From contig JALMQS010000187.1 in assembly GCA_024734495.1 (NCBI GenBank), forward strand, positions 14,093,173 to 14,157,172: a stretch of DNA of 64,000 bases, in the 5' to 3' direction. Made by a program: the position numbers and the translations under genes. The notes below the pieces were generated by a model that saw only the letters and a list, made by a program, of their open reading frames with translations, was not told where the DNA came from and ran no database searches. Source of the DNA: Forficula auricularia. Its lineage: Eukaryota; Arthropoda; Insecta; Dermaptera; Forficulidae. Of the stretch, positions 45,452 through 55,624 are shown one piece after another (the stretch's first letter is position 1; every line of letters starts with the position of its first letter).

Positions 45452-45508
45452 TTTACAACGAGACTATAGTTTCGAGGGCTTTGCCTCTCTTCATCAGTCT
45501 ATTACAAT
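45452..45508 (-). ncRNA. Type I hammerhead ribozyme, left arm
   Basis: Core CTGATGA (45497-45491), an unpaired A, stem II GAGAGGC/GCCCTC with one bulged A, loop AAA, GAAA (45473-45470). Stem III is the 6-nt palindrome CTATAG, then TC with the predicted cut after 45462, then stem I TCGTTGTAAA pairing in part with TTGTAATAGA. The perfect palindrome in stem III is diagnostic of dimer-type hammerheads. Confidence 0.68.
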
Positions 45509-45540
45509 GTATTCACAGGAATTAATTTGTTTTGTGTGAA

Positions 45541-45599
45541 TACATTGTAATAGACTGATGAAGAGGGCAAAGCCCTCGAAACTATATTCTCGTTATAAA
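45541..45599 (+). ncRNA. Type I hammerhead ribozyme, right arm
   Basis: Core CTGATGA (45555-45561), unpaired A, perfect six-pair stem II GAGGGC/GCCCTC with loop AAA, GAAA (45578-45581), stem III CTATAT (one change from the palindrome CTATAG), TC with predicted cut after 45589, and stem I GA/TC plus TTGTA/TATAA across an internal loop. Core bases are all present; the stem III change may weaken dimer pairing. Confidence 0.7.
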
Positions 45600-47179
45600 T
45601 AAATAAAATTTATAATTCCAGCAGAAGACACACTCTTTTATTGTCTCCTTCAATATATAAAAATTCTGCTACTCTCGGCAAAAACTTTCAATTTAACAGT
45701 TGATATGACTGGTTTCAGAACTTCAGACATATCCAAACATTTTCCGCACAAAGACTGTTGATGAATGATACAATGTAAGACTAATGGTTTTGAACCACCG
45801 TCATTTTCTACAGCCTTTGACACAAGAGCGACCACTCCTTTATCTTTCCCACTCATGTTTTTGCCTCCATCAGTTGTAATACATTTCAAGTTTTTCCATC
45901 GAAGGTTCTTTTGATTTATGGCCATTTCAACTCCTTTAAAAATATCTGTACCAGTAGTTGTGCCATGAATACTATACATATCAAGAAGTTCTTCATGCAC
46001 TTCATAGCTTTTATCTACTCCTCGAATATAAATCAACACCTGAGCAGTATCTGACACATCCGTTGACTCATCCAAGGCCAAAGCAAACCACTCAACATGT
46101 CCAATTGAGACAAGTTGAGAGGATATATTTTCAGCGATGTTTTCTACCCTTCGAGCCACAGTGTTTGCTGACATACTGACAGTTTTTAATAAATTTACCT
46201 TTTCAGGGCACATTTCTTCGGCTACTGCAATTATGCATTCTTTGATCATTTCTCCATCGGTGAATGGTTTTCCACGTTTTGCAATTTCAAGAGCCACACG
46301 AAAGCTGGCACGAGTTGCAGCCTCTTGTTCAGTTTTGAGTTTTGTAAATGAAGATTGCTGCGATTTCAATCCGCGCTTCATAGCTTCGAATTTTTCTGTC
46401 CGCAAACTTCCTGTATATTTTGAGTAATTTTGAAAATGTTTTGTTTCATAATGACGTTTAATGTTATATTCCTTGAGAACGGCTATGCTTTCATTGCAAA
46501 TCAAACATAGCGCCTTGTTACTGGACTCAATTACGAAATACTGAATCTTCCACTGATCTTTGAATTTTCTGCATTCACTATCAATTTTTCGCTTCTTTTC
46601 CATACTACTAAATCACACACAAAAGCAACAATTCAAATCGAAATACTGTTACCAAGATGTCTCGAACTTAAACACGCACAAACACGTTTTAAGGAGGTAC
46701 GCACTATTTTATTTCACAACAGTGTCATAGGAACTGACTTGTGGTTGCGCCACTAGCCTTCTTATATATTCCAATTACTGCCATCTAGAAGTGAGTGGAA
46801 GACACCAGAACTTTCTCGAACCAACGAGATTTTTCTTTACGTGCTATTAGCGCCATCTGTTAGCGATAGAAGGTACTACCTATTTCCGCTTGTGTCCACC
46901 AGATGTCGTGTCACGTTACTCCTCATGGCTCGTACTCTACGACTAATCTAGAAATTACAGATAATGACAGGAAAATTAATAATATGCAGTGTTGCCGTTT
47001 TGCGGACTTTAGTCCGATTTGCAGCCTTTTTTAAACGTTGCGTACTTTTTCGGACTTTTTTTTCATCAGTGGACTATTTCACTTTTTACCACCTGCAACA
47101 ATGATAATATGGTTTTGGCCCTCGGAACTTACTGGAGTAATCAGTATGGCCCTAAGGCTGGAAAGTTTGGAGACCCCTG

Positions 47180-47755
47180 GACTAAACTAATGATCTCAGC
47201 AATTTGTGCGATATAAACTTTTTTGTTTGAAATTAAATTCTTTTTGATATAGCTAGTTTGAAAAAATTAATGACCACCAATTTTCAGCACTTTTCATGAA
47301 TTTTGTAAGAATTTTTCACCTTAATTCTGCTTCTATTGATATTTGTGAGGATAGTCATTGTATCAAAAAATTATATATAGCAGAAATATTCAGAAGAAAA
47401 TATGCTAATAAAGTCTATTATTTAAAAATTGATCAGATTAATATTTTAGTAGATAGGAGCCTTTTTCTTATTAGATGTTCAAGAATTTTTTTCTCAAAAA
47501 CTAAAAAATATTTTTCATTTTTCATAGTGGCTCTTAATATGAGACACTTTCTTTTAATTATTTGCAAATTTTTAGCAAAATTGGAGTCATCGACTAATTT
47601 CATCTTTTATCGCATCAAAATCATTTCGAGAGATTCGATAGCAATGATTATTTCGTTAAGAAAATATTCAATGCGCTGTAACGACTAAACTAATGATTTT
47701 ATCGATTTGTGCTATATATGTTTTTTTGTTTGAAATTAAATACTTTTTATTATAG
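47180..47755 (+). repeat. Tandem repeat, unit about 500 bp, right of the hAT
   Basis: GACTAAACTAATGATCTCAG at 47180 recurs as GACTAAACTAATGATTTTAT at 47685, each followed by ATTTGTGC.ATAT and TTTTTTTGTTTGAAATTAAA. The stretch between is one unit, which also matches the left flank of the hAT. The 130-codon frame at 47296-47688 lies in the unit; it is A/T-rich and shows no known domain. Confidence 0.65.
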
Positions 47756-47829
47756 GTATTTCTCCCCGGGGGGGGATAGACTAGGGGCGTAGCCTAGTTG
47801 TTTATAAAATCAGAGTGGCATTTTAAAAA

Positions 47830-48415
47830 AATTTCTTCTTCTGGCTTCTTAAATTTTTTCATTCGCGACCCCAATTCGAGGGAGAAATTTTCCGCTACTA
47901 CATAATTTATAGATAGGTATATGGTATAAATCATCATTTTTATCTACCATCAAATCATAAATAAATTTATTTTGAAACAAATCTTAACTGCTTTATAATA
48001 ATTTTACTATTTACAGTAATAAAACTATATAATTACAATTAATTATTAATTCTAAATATCTGATTGTTTCTTAATAAATAAAGAATCAAACATATCTTGG
48101 AGCATCTTCAACATTTTTCCAACTTAATCTGTATTTTGATTTCATAATCTCTAATGCAGAGAAAGTAGCTTCGCATAAATAAATATCTAATTTTAATACG
48201 AAATGGCCATTTAACAAATGGTTGGAAATTTACTGACAGATAGGTATATCTCGAATTCAGTACACTTTAATTTTTTTGAATTAATTTTTGTCCGCTGTGC
48301 ATTATAACTTTTTTCATTGTCCATTGTTTCAGTGTCATTCTTTCGCGACCTCAAAATTCAATTACATGACCTAAAATGGTGTTGCGTCCCATATAGTTTA
48401 AGAAGCACTCTGCGA
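47830..48415 (-). pseudogene. hAT relic with dimerisation-domain fragment
   Basis: On the minus strand 48185-48055 reads EATFSALEIMKSKYRLSWKN then VEDA, like the C-terminus of ZBED5/SCAND3-type hAT proteins (E.AFSALT.IKSKYR..L..VED). A minus-strand end CAGAGTGCTTCTTAAACTAT near 48413 looks like a hAT terminus. The partner end near 47830 is unclear. A stop and frame changes follow the fragment. Confidence 0.55.
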
Positions 48416-48456
48416 GACCGCTTGACTTTTGAAATCTATATCACATTAAGAAAAAA

Positions 48457-49523
48457 ACCGACTTCAAAAAATTAAATTCAACAAATAAAATAATTATAAC
48501 TTAAAATTCAAATAAAATGCACTAAAAAGTATAAAATAATTATTTAATTTAGTTACAACTAAACGATGAAATGTTTACATGAAATAACTTTTTGAAGTCG
48601 GTGCCGAACATATACATTTTATCAATCGCACTCGACGGATCGAACTTAGTACGTTTGGTGGGTAATGAAGACAGCATCGCGTTAGCTCGTTTATATAGTT
48701 TGTTTATCACCGACTTCAAAAAGTGATTTCATGTAAAAATCTCATCGTTTAGTTGTAACTAAATTAGATAATTATTTCATACCTTTTAGAGCATTTTATT
48801 TGAATTTTGAGTTCTTATTATTTTATTTGTTGCATTTCATTTTTTTAAGCTGGTTTTTTTTTCTTAAAATTTTTTTTTATTTTCTCTTTTTAGTGATGTA
48901 AACAATAGTGAATTAAGATAATACCTTCCATGCATCTCATAAGAAAGCGTCGGGTGAATGAATCAGAAAATTATAATAAAATTCAATTCATAAATAGAGA
49001 AATTCTCTCGAGACGTTGGCGTGTTTTAAATGAATGTTTTAAGATTGTTTTTTTTTATAAAAGATTTTATTTAATATAATTTTGATTATTCGCTCATAAG
49101 AATTGGATATTTTCGTTATTTTGACATTGATTATATCATCAGAACTTGACCAAATTAATATGGAACCACCTTTCCAATAAAAAAAGAATCTTCGAAATCG
49201 GTCCACGTGGGAAAAAGCTCTCGCTGATCTTGCATAAAAATGAATAAATATATAGTTAGGTATCTTGAATACCTTGGAGCTATACTGATCCAAACGCAGA
49301 AAAGATCATTAAAATCGGTTGATAAACAAAGAAGTTATGGGTGAACAAACTTAACAAAAAAAGGTCCAATACCAATAAAATTTATATGGTACCAATTGGA
49401 AACTATACTGAACCCAAAGCAAAAAAATCATCAAAATCGGTTCATAATTGGCGAAGAAATCAGGTAACATAGAAACAAAAAATCAATCGAATTGAGAAAC
49501 TCCATCTTTTTTCGTAAGTCGGT
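48457..49523 (+). repeat. Dispersed repeat family P, copy 2 (complete)
   Basis: Begins ACCGACTTCAAAAAATTAAA and ends TTTTTTCGTAAGTCGGT. The first 330 bp are an inverted repeat: ATTTAGTTACAACTAAACGA answers TCGTTTAGTTGTAACTAAAT, with CACCGACTTCAAAAAGTG at the turn. Same structure as copies at 51083 and 63495. Confidence 0.75.
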
Positions 49524-49529
49524 AAAAAG

Positions 49530-50077
49530 TATTTTCATTACATTTTTAAGAAAAATCTATAACCAACCCTACTATAGTAGGTATACCAATATATTTGTTA
49601 CAATTTATTGAATAATTTCAATTATTATTTCGAATGCGTGAAGTGTATTTCGTTATCTCAAATATAATTTGGACTAAGATTAATAAAGAAAATGTTACGT
49701 TTACTTAAATACCTACATTTTATTTAATTTTTTTATACATTTTAAAAAAATCAATATTAATACTCGAAAAATTTACCATGATTAATTATAAATGCCTACA
49801 TTGACCGAATTTATTAACGTTTGCCGATTTTTGTTTAATTTATATGCAAATCCTTAAATATGAATAAATGAACTACCACTATCAAATAAAACGGCTAATA
49901 TAGTATGTATTATGTAATTATTTACATAAACATTTTGAACTATTTTTTAAAAGTTAGAACATTTCTCCTATTCTGGCAATAAATCTTTTTCAAATTAAAA
50001 AAAAAATTGTAATTTCAGTATTCTAAATATTTTTAATATTTATTTCTATGTACACCATAATCTTTCTATCGTTTTGA
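49530..50077. other. AT-rich, no feature recognised
   Basis: No gene or repeat seen. Confidence 0.45.
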
Positions 50078-50149
50078 CGTGTGATATTAATTAATAAAGT
50101 AAAGGTGTGTAGTTTCACAGTGAATGAAATAAAACTCAAAGAGGTTTAT

Positions 50150-50197
50150 ACAAAATCAATATATTTCGGATTATTAGTCCATCATCATTAGTTTTAA
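50150..50197 (-). ncRNA. Hammerhead relic, left arm
   Basis: The minus strand reads ATGATGA (50188-50182), stem II GGA/TCC, GAAA (50067-type position at 50167-50164) and TATA-TT. C3, an invariant base that pairs with G8 in the active fold, is A. Predicted inactive. Confidence 0.55.
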
Positions 50198-50198
50198 C

Positions 50199-50250
50199 CT
50201 GTAAACTCATGATGATGGACTAATAATCCGAAATATATTGAGTTTGTATA
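50199..50250 (+). ncRNA. Hammerhead relic, right arm
   Basis: Same as the 11604-11656 ribozyme except that C3 of the core is A (ATGATGA at 50209-50215) and one G of stem II is absent. Stem I CTGTAAACTC/GAGTTTGTAT is preserved. GAAA is at 50230-50233. Predicted inactive because C3 is essential. Confidence 0.6.
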
Positions 50251-50379
50251 AACCTCTTTGAGTTTTATTTCATTCACTGTGAAACTACACACCCTTTATT
50301 TTATTAATTAATATCATGCTCACCTAAAACCTACACCACTTTCTCTAAATAAAATTGATAATGCGTGTGATATTATTTT

Positions 50380-51080
50380 ATCTTTTTAGAATTCTTAAAC
50401 TTATCATAAAGTAGATGTACTAAACAATTTATTCAAATCGTTATTTTAGAAATTGAGGAAGAATAGTAAGAAAAGTAAAGCATCTTTCATTGAAAAGCGA
50501 CGACCGATGATTTGCGCAGTCGTCTAGCTTATATCTCTCAATTTCCAACTTTTCATTGCTTTCATAAATTCTCAATGGAGTGAATAAAGAGAATGATAGA
50601 TAGATTAACCACATTCAAAATTCAGATAGCTGGCTTATTCAAATAGCCATTTCTCAGGTAATAATCAGCTTTAAAAGAAGAAAGATGAGCGCGAGAAGTA
50701 AATAATTCATAAAGCAATAAATCTGTGCGTGCAAAGACAAATTTATCTAGAATGCATGCTTGTCGTGACTCTACGAATATGGAAAATTATAGCGAAAAAC
50801 AGGATTTAATTTTTATTACCATTATATTTCACAAGAAAGTGTTCTTATTTTGTTGATTAAAAATCTCATCCCCTAAAGAGACGTGTGGACTGAGCTAGAA
50901 CTAATTTTGATTGAATTTTAATGCTGAAATTTTTTGACTAAAATAATTATTAGTATACTCAACTTCAAGTATTATTTCTCACATAAATCAAATAAATTCA
51001 ACTATGTATTTGTTTTCAGCGAAATAATCCTGTATAGGCTCACTAATTTAGAAAATTTCATCTATTATTATTTTATATTT
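50380..51080. other. No feature recognised
   Basis: AT-rich, no gene. Confidence 0.45.
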
Positions 51081-51082
51081 TT

Positions 51083-52027
51083 AACCGACTTCAAAAAAGG
51101 AGGAGGTTCTCTATTCGAATGATTTTTTTTTTTGTCTATGTTACCTCATATCTCCGCACAATTTTGAACCGATTTTGAAGATTTCGTTTGCATTAGGTTC
51201 AGTCTAGCTTCCGATTGGTCCCGTTTTTTTTCATTGGTATTAGACCTTTTTTGTTAGGTTTGTTCAGGCTTAACTTCATGTTTATGAACCGATTTCGATG
51301 ATTCTTTTTTTATTGGAAAGGGGGTATCTTAGGGATGGTGCCATATTAATTTGGTCAAACTCTGATGAAATGATCAACGACGAAATAACGTAAATCTTCT
51401 ATTCTTATGAGCAAATAATCGAAATTATGATAAATAAAATCTTTTATTATAAAAAAATCTTATAACATTCATTTAAAACCCGCAAACGTTTTGAGAGAAT
51501 TTCTATATTTATGAATTGAATTTAATTAACATTTTCTGATTCATTCGCCCGACGCTTTCTCTTACGAGATGCATGCAAGGTATTATATTAAGTCACTATT
51601 AATAACATCACTAAAAAGAGAAAAATAAAAATAATTTTTATAAAAAAAATAAAACCGACCTCAAAAAACTTAAATGCAACAAATAACTCAAAAATTAAAT
51701 AAAATCCACTAAAAGGTATAAAATAATTATCTTATTTAGTTACAACTAAACGACGAAATATTAACATGAAATTACTTTTTGAAGTCGATGCCAAACGTAT
51801 ACATTTTATGAATCGCACTTGACGGATCTTACTTAGTACGTTTGGCGGATACGCTCGCTTATAGGTATAGTTTGTTTGGCACCGACTTCAAAAAGTAATT
51901 TCATGTTAATATTTCGACGTTTAGTTGTAACTAAATAAGATAATTATTTTATACCTTTTAGTGGATTTTATTTTATTTTTGAGTTATTATTATTTTATTT
52001 GTTGCATTTAAGTTTTTTGAAGTCGGT
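51083..52027 (-). repeat. Dispersed repeat family P, copy 3 (complete)
   Basis: Begins AACCGACTTCAAAAAAGGAG and ends TTTTTTGAAGTCGGTTTT. The right 400 bp hold the internal inverted repeat. Opposite orientation to copies 1 and 2. Confidence 0.75.
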
Positions 52028-52194
52028 TTTATTTTATTTTTTTATAAAAATTATGATTAGATCGGTTTAAGATTAATTTACCTGTAAATAGTAGAACATC
52101 TTTTGATTCGGATCGAATATGCTGTTCCCGAGGTAAACTCAAAACACTTCTGTGAAAAAACAGGGCAAGTTCGAAAAAGAAGTGAAATCTAGGG

Positions 52195-52492
52195 GCAGTC
52201 AAGTTAAATTTGCCAAGAATAATAATTTTGAGAAAATTATACTTTCATTTAAAACGCATTCTTTCCATTTTAAATGACGATTTAGATTTAATGTATCTAT
52301 ATTTTTAATCTAATTAATTTTCCTGAAACTGGGCTGCTTTACGCGTTATCCCGTTAGGGTAAATTAATTAAATTCGTCACCAGCCAAGTTTCAGGAAAAT
52401 TAATTAAATTAAAAATATAGAATGCATTAAATCTAGATCGTCATTTAAAATGGAAAGAAAGCGTTTTAACTGCAAATATTATTTTCTCAACT
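52195..52492. repeat. Hairpin repeat related to the MITE at 17046
   Basis: CAGTCAAGTTAAATTTGCCA at 52197 matches the 17046 MITE start. Its body (TCTTTCCATTTTAAATGACG, near 52260) is then repeated inverted at 52430-52460 (CGTCATTTAAAATGGAAAGA), giving arms of about 100 bp around 52365. Confidence 0.65.
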
Positions 52493-52499
52493 TAATTAC

Positions 52500-52725
52500 A
52501 CGAAAAACAAGAATTAATCAAAAGTGAATATTTCGTCTATGTATTTCGACTTCTTCAGCAACTACGAAAATTATCACAGAACATCACAAAGATTAATGAT
52601 TAATTAATCATTCATGTTACTTTTTTTAATGTCATGAATAAAAATAAATTAATTTCTGATAATTTTTGTTGTTGCTAGAAGTCGAAATCCATCGAAAATT
52701 CAACTTTGATTATTTCTTGTATTTA
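52500..52725. mobile_element. PLE-type insert relic, inverted arms (family H4)
   Basis: CAAGAATTAATCAAAAGTGA and TCGTCTATGTATTTCGACTT on the left are answered by GAAGTCGAAATCCATCGAAA and CAACTTTGATTATTTCTTG on the right. The left arm holds a hammerhead; the right one is worn. Target duplication not identified. Confidence 0.55.
52527..52566 (-). ncRNA. Hammerhead ribozyme candidate
   Basis: The minus strand reads core CTGAAGA (52558-52552), an unpaired A, stem II GTC/GAC with a 10-nt loop, GAAA (52534-52531), then TA-TT-CA. Core bases are complete, but stem II has three pairs and stem I only two or three, so it is weaker than the others. Confidence 0.5.
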
Positions 52726-52874
52726 ATCAAAAATATTTTGTCCACATACTTACGAATCTTCAATTAAGTACACGAACCATTGAATCAAATTCAAAGTCTG
52801 GATATCAATTTTTTCTTCACTAGCCCAACGTAAAGGGTAGATCCTACAATTTTTGCGTATTTGAAGTCTGTAAA

Positions 52875-53085
52875 AGGAGTCAGGTTGGCTGAGTGATTAG
52901 AGAGCTTGTCATTGAAGTAATGGGGATTTAAGCCCAGCTCGATGCAAATATTTGACCGGCTATAAAGTGATCCCTCCACCAATTTACACACACTTCTCAA
53001 ACACACAAACGCACAATTAAGACTGATGGCTAAAATGGACTTTAGTTCTAGAAGGCCAATAAAAATAAAAATAAAAAAATTGGCA
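52875..53085 (+). mobile_element. tRNA-derived SINE, family S copy 3
   Basis: Head GTCAGGTTGGCTGAGTGATT then AGAG fits a tRNA A box region (TGGCTGAGTGATTAGAG). GGGATTTAAGCCC about 35 bases on is a degenerate B box and T arm. The body has GACCGGCTATAAAGTGATCC and GATGGCTAAAATGGAC...CTAGAAGGCC, as in copies 1 and 2, and it ends in AATAAAAATAAAAATAAAAA. Typical pol III SINE layout with an A-rich 3' tail. Confidence 0.7.
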
Positions 53086-53089
53086 CGTT

Positions 53090-53900
53090 CTGATGTGACC
53101 ATCCACTTGACTTTACCATACCATACACTTCTGGTTGAGTTTGGTCCAAGGGCCTAGATTTTTATTTTTTGACCCCCGTAAAAAAAACACTTTTTTCATG
53201 CACGATTACAATACTTGACCATACTCTGTATGGTAAAGTAAAAAATCAGTAAAACCTACCTTGTTGGTCATCAACCTAGCATCAACAGTAGATAGTAGGC
53301 ATTTTTCTAATGTAATTATAGTGATTTATACAGGCTAACAATCATTTGATAAATAGAGATTTCCCTTATTGAACATTCACCGATCGAGACTCCCAGAAGC
53401 TTAGATGCTTTTTAAAACTTTGAATCTGATTTGTCTAATTTTTTTTTATTTATTTTATATTCAAGATTTAGACGACATATCTTCAAGTTAGATGGCAGGG
53501 GTGGCAAAGACGTAGACAGTGGTCAACCGCAAGGCCTCTGGAATTTGGCCCTGAAGACGGGAACATTGACAAATTCGGGGCTGATTTTAAATATAAAACA
53601 TAATAAATATTTTTTATTGTATACTCGATGAGGATGATGATGATTGTTAAATAGAAGACCAAGTCAATGTCACTGTCGTTTTTTAAATATCCTAGTAATG
53701 AGAAAAAATGAACCCGGTTCCAGAATCGGATCAAGAAATGTCGATTGACTTTAGTGAAGCTTCATATAAATAATATTTTTGAATTGATAGAGTTTTTCTT
53801 TAGGAGACGGACTGGTATAAATATGCAATTGGATGTTGATGACAGCAGTCCACGGTGGTTGTAAAAAATAAGACTATAGAGGTTTTATTATTTTACATTT
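53090..53900. other. No gene recognised
   Basis: A word related to the 4515 minisatellite (GGTTGAGTTTGGTCCAAGG) occurs at 53134. The 66- and 83-codon frames at 53431-53734 overlap each other on opposite strands and show no domain. Confidence 0.4.
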
Positions 53901-53907
53901 ATTTGTT

Positions 53908-53951
53908 AAACCGACGTTTCGGAGATTTATTCTCTCCTTCTTCAGGGTCTA
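53908..53951 (-). ncRNA. Type I hammerhead ribozyme, isolated
   Basis: The minus strand reads GACC, core CTGAAGA (53945-53939), one unpaired A, five-pair stem II GGAGA/TCTCC, GAAA, CG, TC, then GGTT pairing with GACC. The 2-nt palindromic stem III CG and the words CGAAACGTCGGTTT match family H2. All invariant bases are present. Confidence 0.65.
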
Positions 53952-53954
53952 TAT

Positions 53955-55435
53955 AATTGAGGGGAAGACGAACATTAATTAGTATTGGAATTTTCACATG
54001 TCATTCATAATATAAAACAAAATAACATACACAAAACAAAAATAATAATCATCAATCTACTTACAACAAAAAGTCAATGAAAGTAGTTCAAATCATAATT
54101 ACTTTCTGTCTCCTTTGACAATGCCAAAAAACATTATAAAAATTTTTCATCTCGAATAGAAATAAAGTAAAAAGCAATTGATGATCAATATGTTAATGAG
54201 ATATATATAAATGAATGAATGTATAACATGTCCCCACCAATCATAGGATGCGCAGAATATCGTTGCGCATATCGGTATAGTTGTTGGGTTTTTTTATTTA
54301 TATTACAATTATTTACACATTTATAAATATGGTCATTATCAGTCCCAAAATTTAACAAAATTATATACAAAGTTCTTTTTTTTCCTTTTAAAAAACATAG
54401 TTCGAAACGTCATTAATATATTTACATATTATTCATATTTTTTTTTTTAATTAAATTCGTCACATGAGTTTTAAATTATTAATTATGCCATCCCAGCAAA
54501 TAATTGCATACTTTTGAATTCTCTACCAAAGGGTCGGGAATTTAAATTTTAATTCTAGAAAAAAAAATTGTCAAATTAATATATATTAGATATTGATTCA
54601 GGTAATATTATTTTAAAAACAAAATCTAAAACATGATAAAAAAGCCCAACATACAAACAGGCTCTGACCAAACTATAAAAATGTAAATTTTATTTCACAT
54701 AAAAATTTGTATAATTATTTAGACGGTGAAAATTTAATTGGATTTCATATTTTTTTATAATTATTCATCAATCATTGCCCGGCATCTATGAAATTCAATT
54801 TTCCATTTTATAGTATTTTAATATCGAGATAGAAATAAATTAATAATTATTTATGAAATCATAAAATTCTTGAGAGAACATTTGTTCATACTAAAGTTAC
54901 CAAATAGAAAGTTTATTTTCTAACTTGCTTCAAATAAAAGAGGTAGTAAAACGATAAACTTATTAACAAATTTAATTTCTTAGTAGGAAAAGTTAAGAAC
55001 TGTTTAATTTATATATTATAAATTCCAAAACTCACAAAATGAGAATTATTAGAAAGATAAATTAATTGTCACTGTTTATTCAATTTTTTAAGTTATTTCG
55101 AATATATTTTTAAAAATTAATGAACAAACAGGCCTGAGATATAGATATAGGAACCAGAAATACCGTTTAATATTGTATTTAAGAAACTAATTGAAAAGGG
55201 CGGATCGCAAAAGAAATGTGACATATCTAAATCGAAAAATACAGGAACTCGAAAATTTCTCGAACTTAATGAATAGTAATTAATGAAATGTCATTAAATC
55301 ACATCTGATCAATACCGCTAAAATAATCCTCAAACCAAAGAAGAAATAAAATTAAAAAACGTGAATATCCGATAAAATTTTGAATCTGATTGATAAAGGA
55401 TATTTATAAAAGAAAAGATAAATACTACCTTGATC
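53955..55435. other. AT-rich, no feature recognised
   Basis: No gene. Words near 54720-55020 recur inverted near 58240-58420 (for example AAACTTTCTATTTG), suggesting a diverged long-range inverted repeat. Confidence 0.4.
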
Positions 55436-55439
55436 AAAA

Positions 55440-55612
55440 ATTTTCAGGAATTTATTCAGAAAATCAAAAATACAAATTTATTCATCAAAATTGATATTGC
55501 CCCCTTCAAAGTTACCCCATTGACTGCAACGCACTCATGCCAGCGCCTGATCTAATCCTCGAAACATTTTTTATACTCGGTTTTTTGTATGACTATCTAG
55601 AGCCGTTTTCGA
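55440..55612 (-). pseudogene. mariner transposase C-terminal fragment
   Basis: The minus strand reads VIQKTEYKKCFED, TAG in place of W, IRRWHECVAVNGVTLKGAIS. This is the end of mariner transposase (K.EYKKCFEDWI.RW.ECIA..G.YFEG). Only the last 45 codons or so remain. Confidence 0.7.
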
Positions 55613-55624
55613 TTTTTACGATTT

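Larger units (their letters stand above)
45399..45692 (+). mobile_element. 294-bp PLE-type insert with two hammerheads (family H3)
   Basis: Exact 14-bp target duplication TTAACAGTTGATAT (45385-45398 and 45693-45706) within the hAT gene. Inverted arms of about 120 bp run from TTGAAGGAGACAATAAAAG and CTTTTATTGTCTCCTTCAA inward around a spacer of about 17 bp (GAATTAATTTGTTTT). A tail of about 38 bp, with AAAATTCTGCTACTCTCGGC, is present only on the right. Non-coding. Related fragments lie at 9688, 9931 and 19986. Confidence 0.82.
44505..46603 (-). pseudogene. GTF2IRD2/ZBED-like hAT transposase, split by one insertion
   Basis: hAT transposase of the group to which the vertebrate GTF2IRD2 C-terminal part and ZBED-like domesticated genes belong. 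The start at 46603 (MEKKRKIDSECRK) precedes a BED-like finger ALCLICNES...KRHYETKH (about residues 32-56). Catalytic-region motifs follow: FALALDESTDVSDTAQ and CITTDGGKNMSGKDKG, then LHCIIHQQSLC. After the insert the frame resumes with RQFIEEIGENDLPYHTAVRW and ends in a hAT dimerisation stretch, TSKMKYTKNVYRSKLTDEHL. The insert at 45399-45692 plus its 14-bp duplication breaks the frame. Counting it out leaves 597 codons with stop and no other lesion. One residue appears missing in CEK-TSKMKY compared with relatives. Confidence 0.85.
44090..47179 (-). mobile_element. Charlie-type hAT transposon, 3.1 kb, complete ends
   Basis: Left end CAGGGGTCTCCAAACTACGG, right end (inverted) CAGGGGTCTCCAAACTTTCC. 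Subterminal GGCCCGCGGACAG-type words follow the left end. One transposase gene lies on the minus strand. The 8-bp flanks ATTATTAT and GACTAAAC do not match, although the ends are intact. Both flanks belong to one tandem repeat but to different phases of its unit, suggesting that about 250 bp next to the element was lost after insertion. Confidence 0.85.
50090..50363 (+). mobile_element. 274-bp PLE-type insert, inverted arms (family H1)
   Basis: Exact 12-bp target duplication CGTGTGATATTA (50078-50089 and 50364-50375). The left arm GTGTGTAGTTTCACAGTGAA is inverted against the right arm TTCACTGTGAAACTACACAC. The tail with CCTACACCACTTTCTCTAAA follows on the right, as in the 11550-11762 copy, which has the right arm only. 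Confidence 0.82.

Noticed and set aside
45958..46427. Plus-strand frames across the hAT gene
   Set aside because: Shadows of the transposase on the minus strand.
47296..47688. 130-codon frame on the plus strand
   Set aside because: Lies inside a tandem repeat, is built of A/T-rich codons and shows no domain that I recognise. Not called as a gene.
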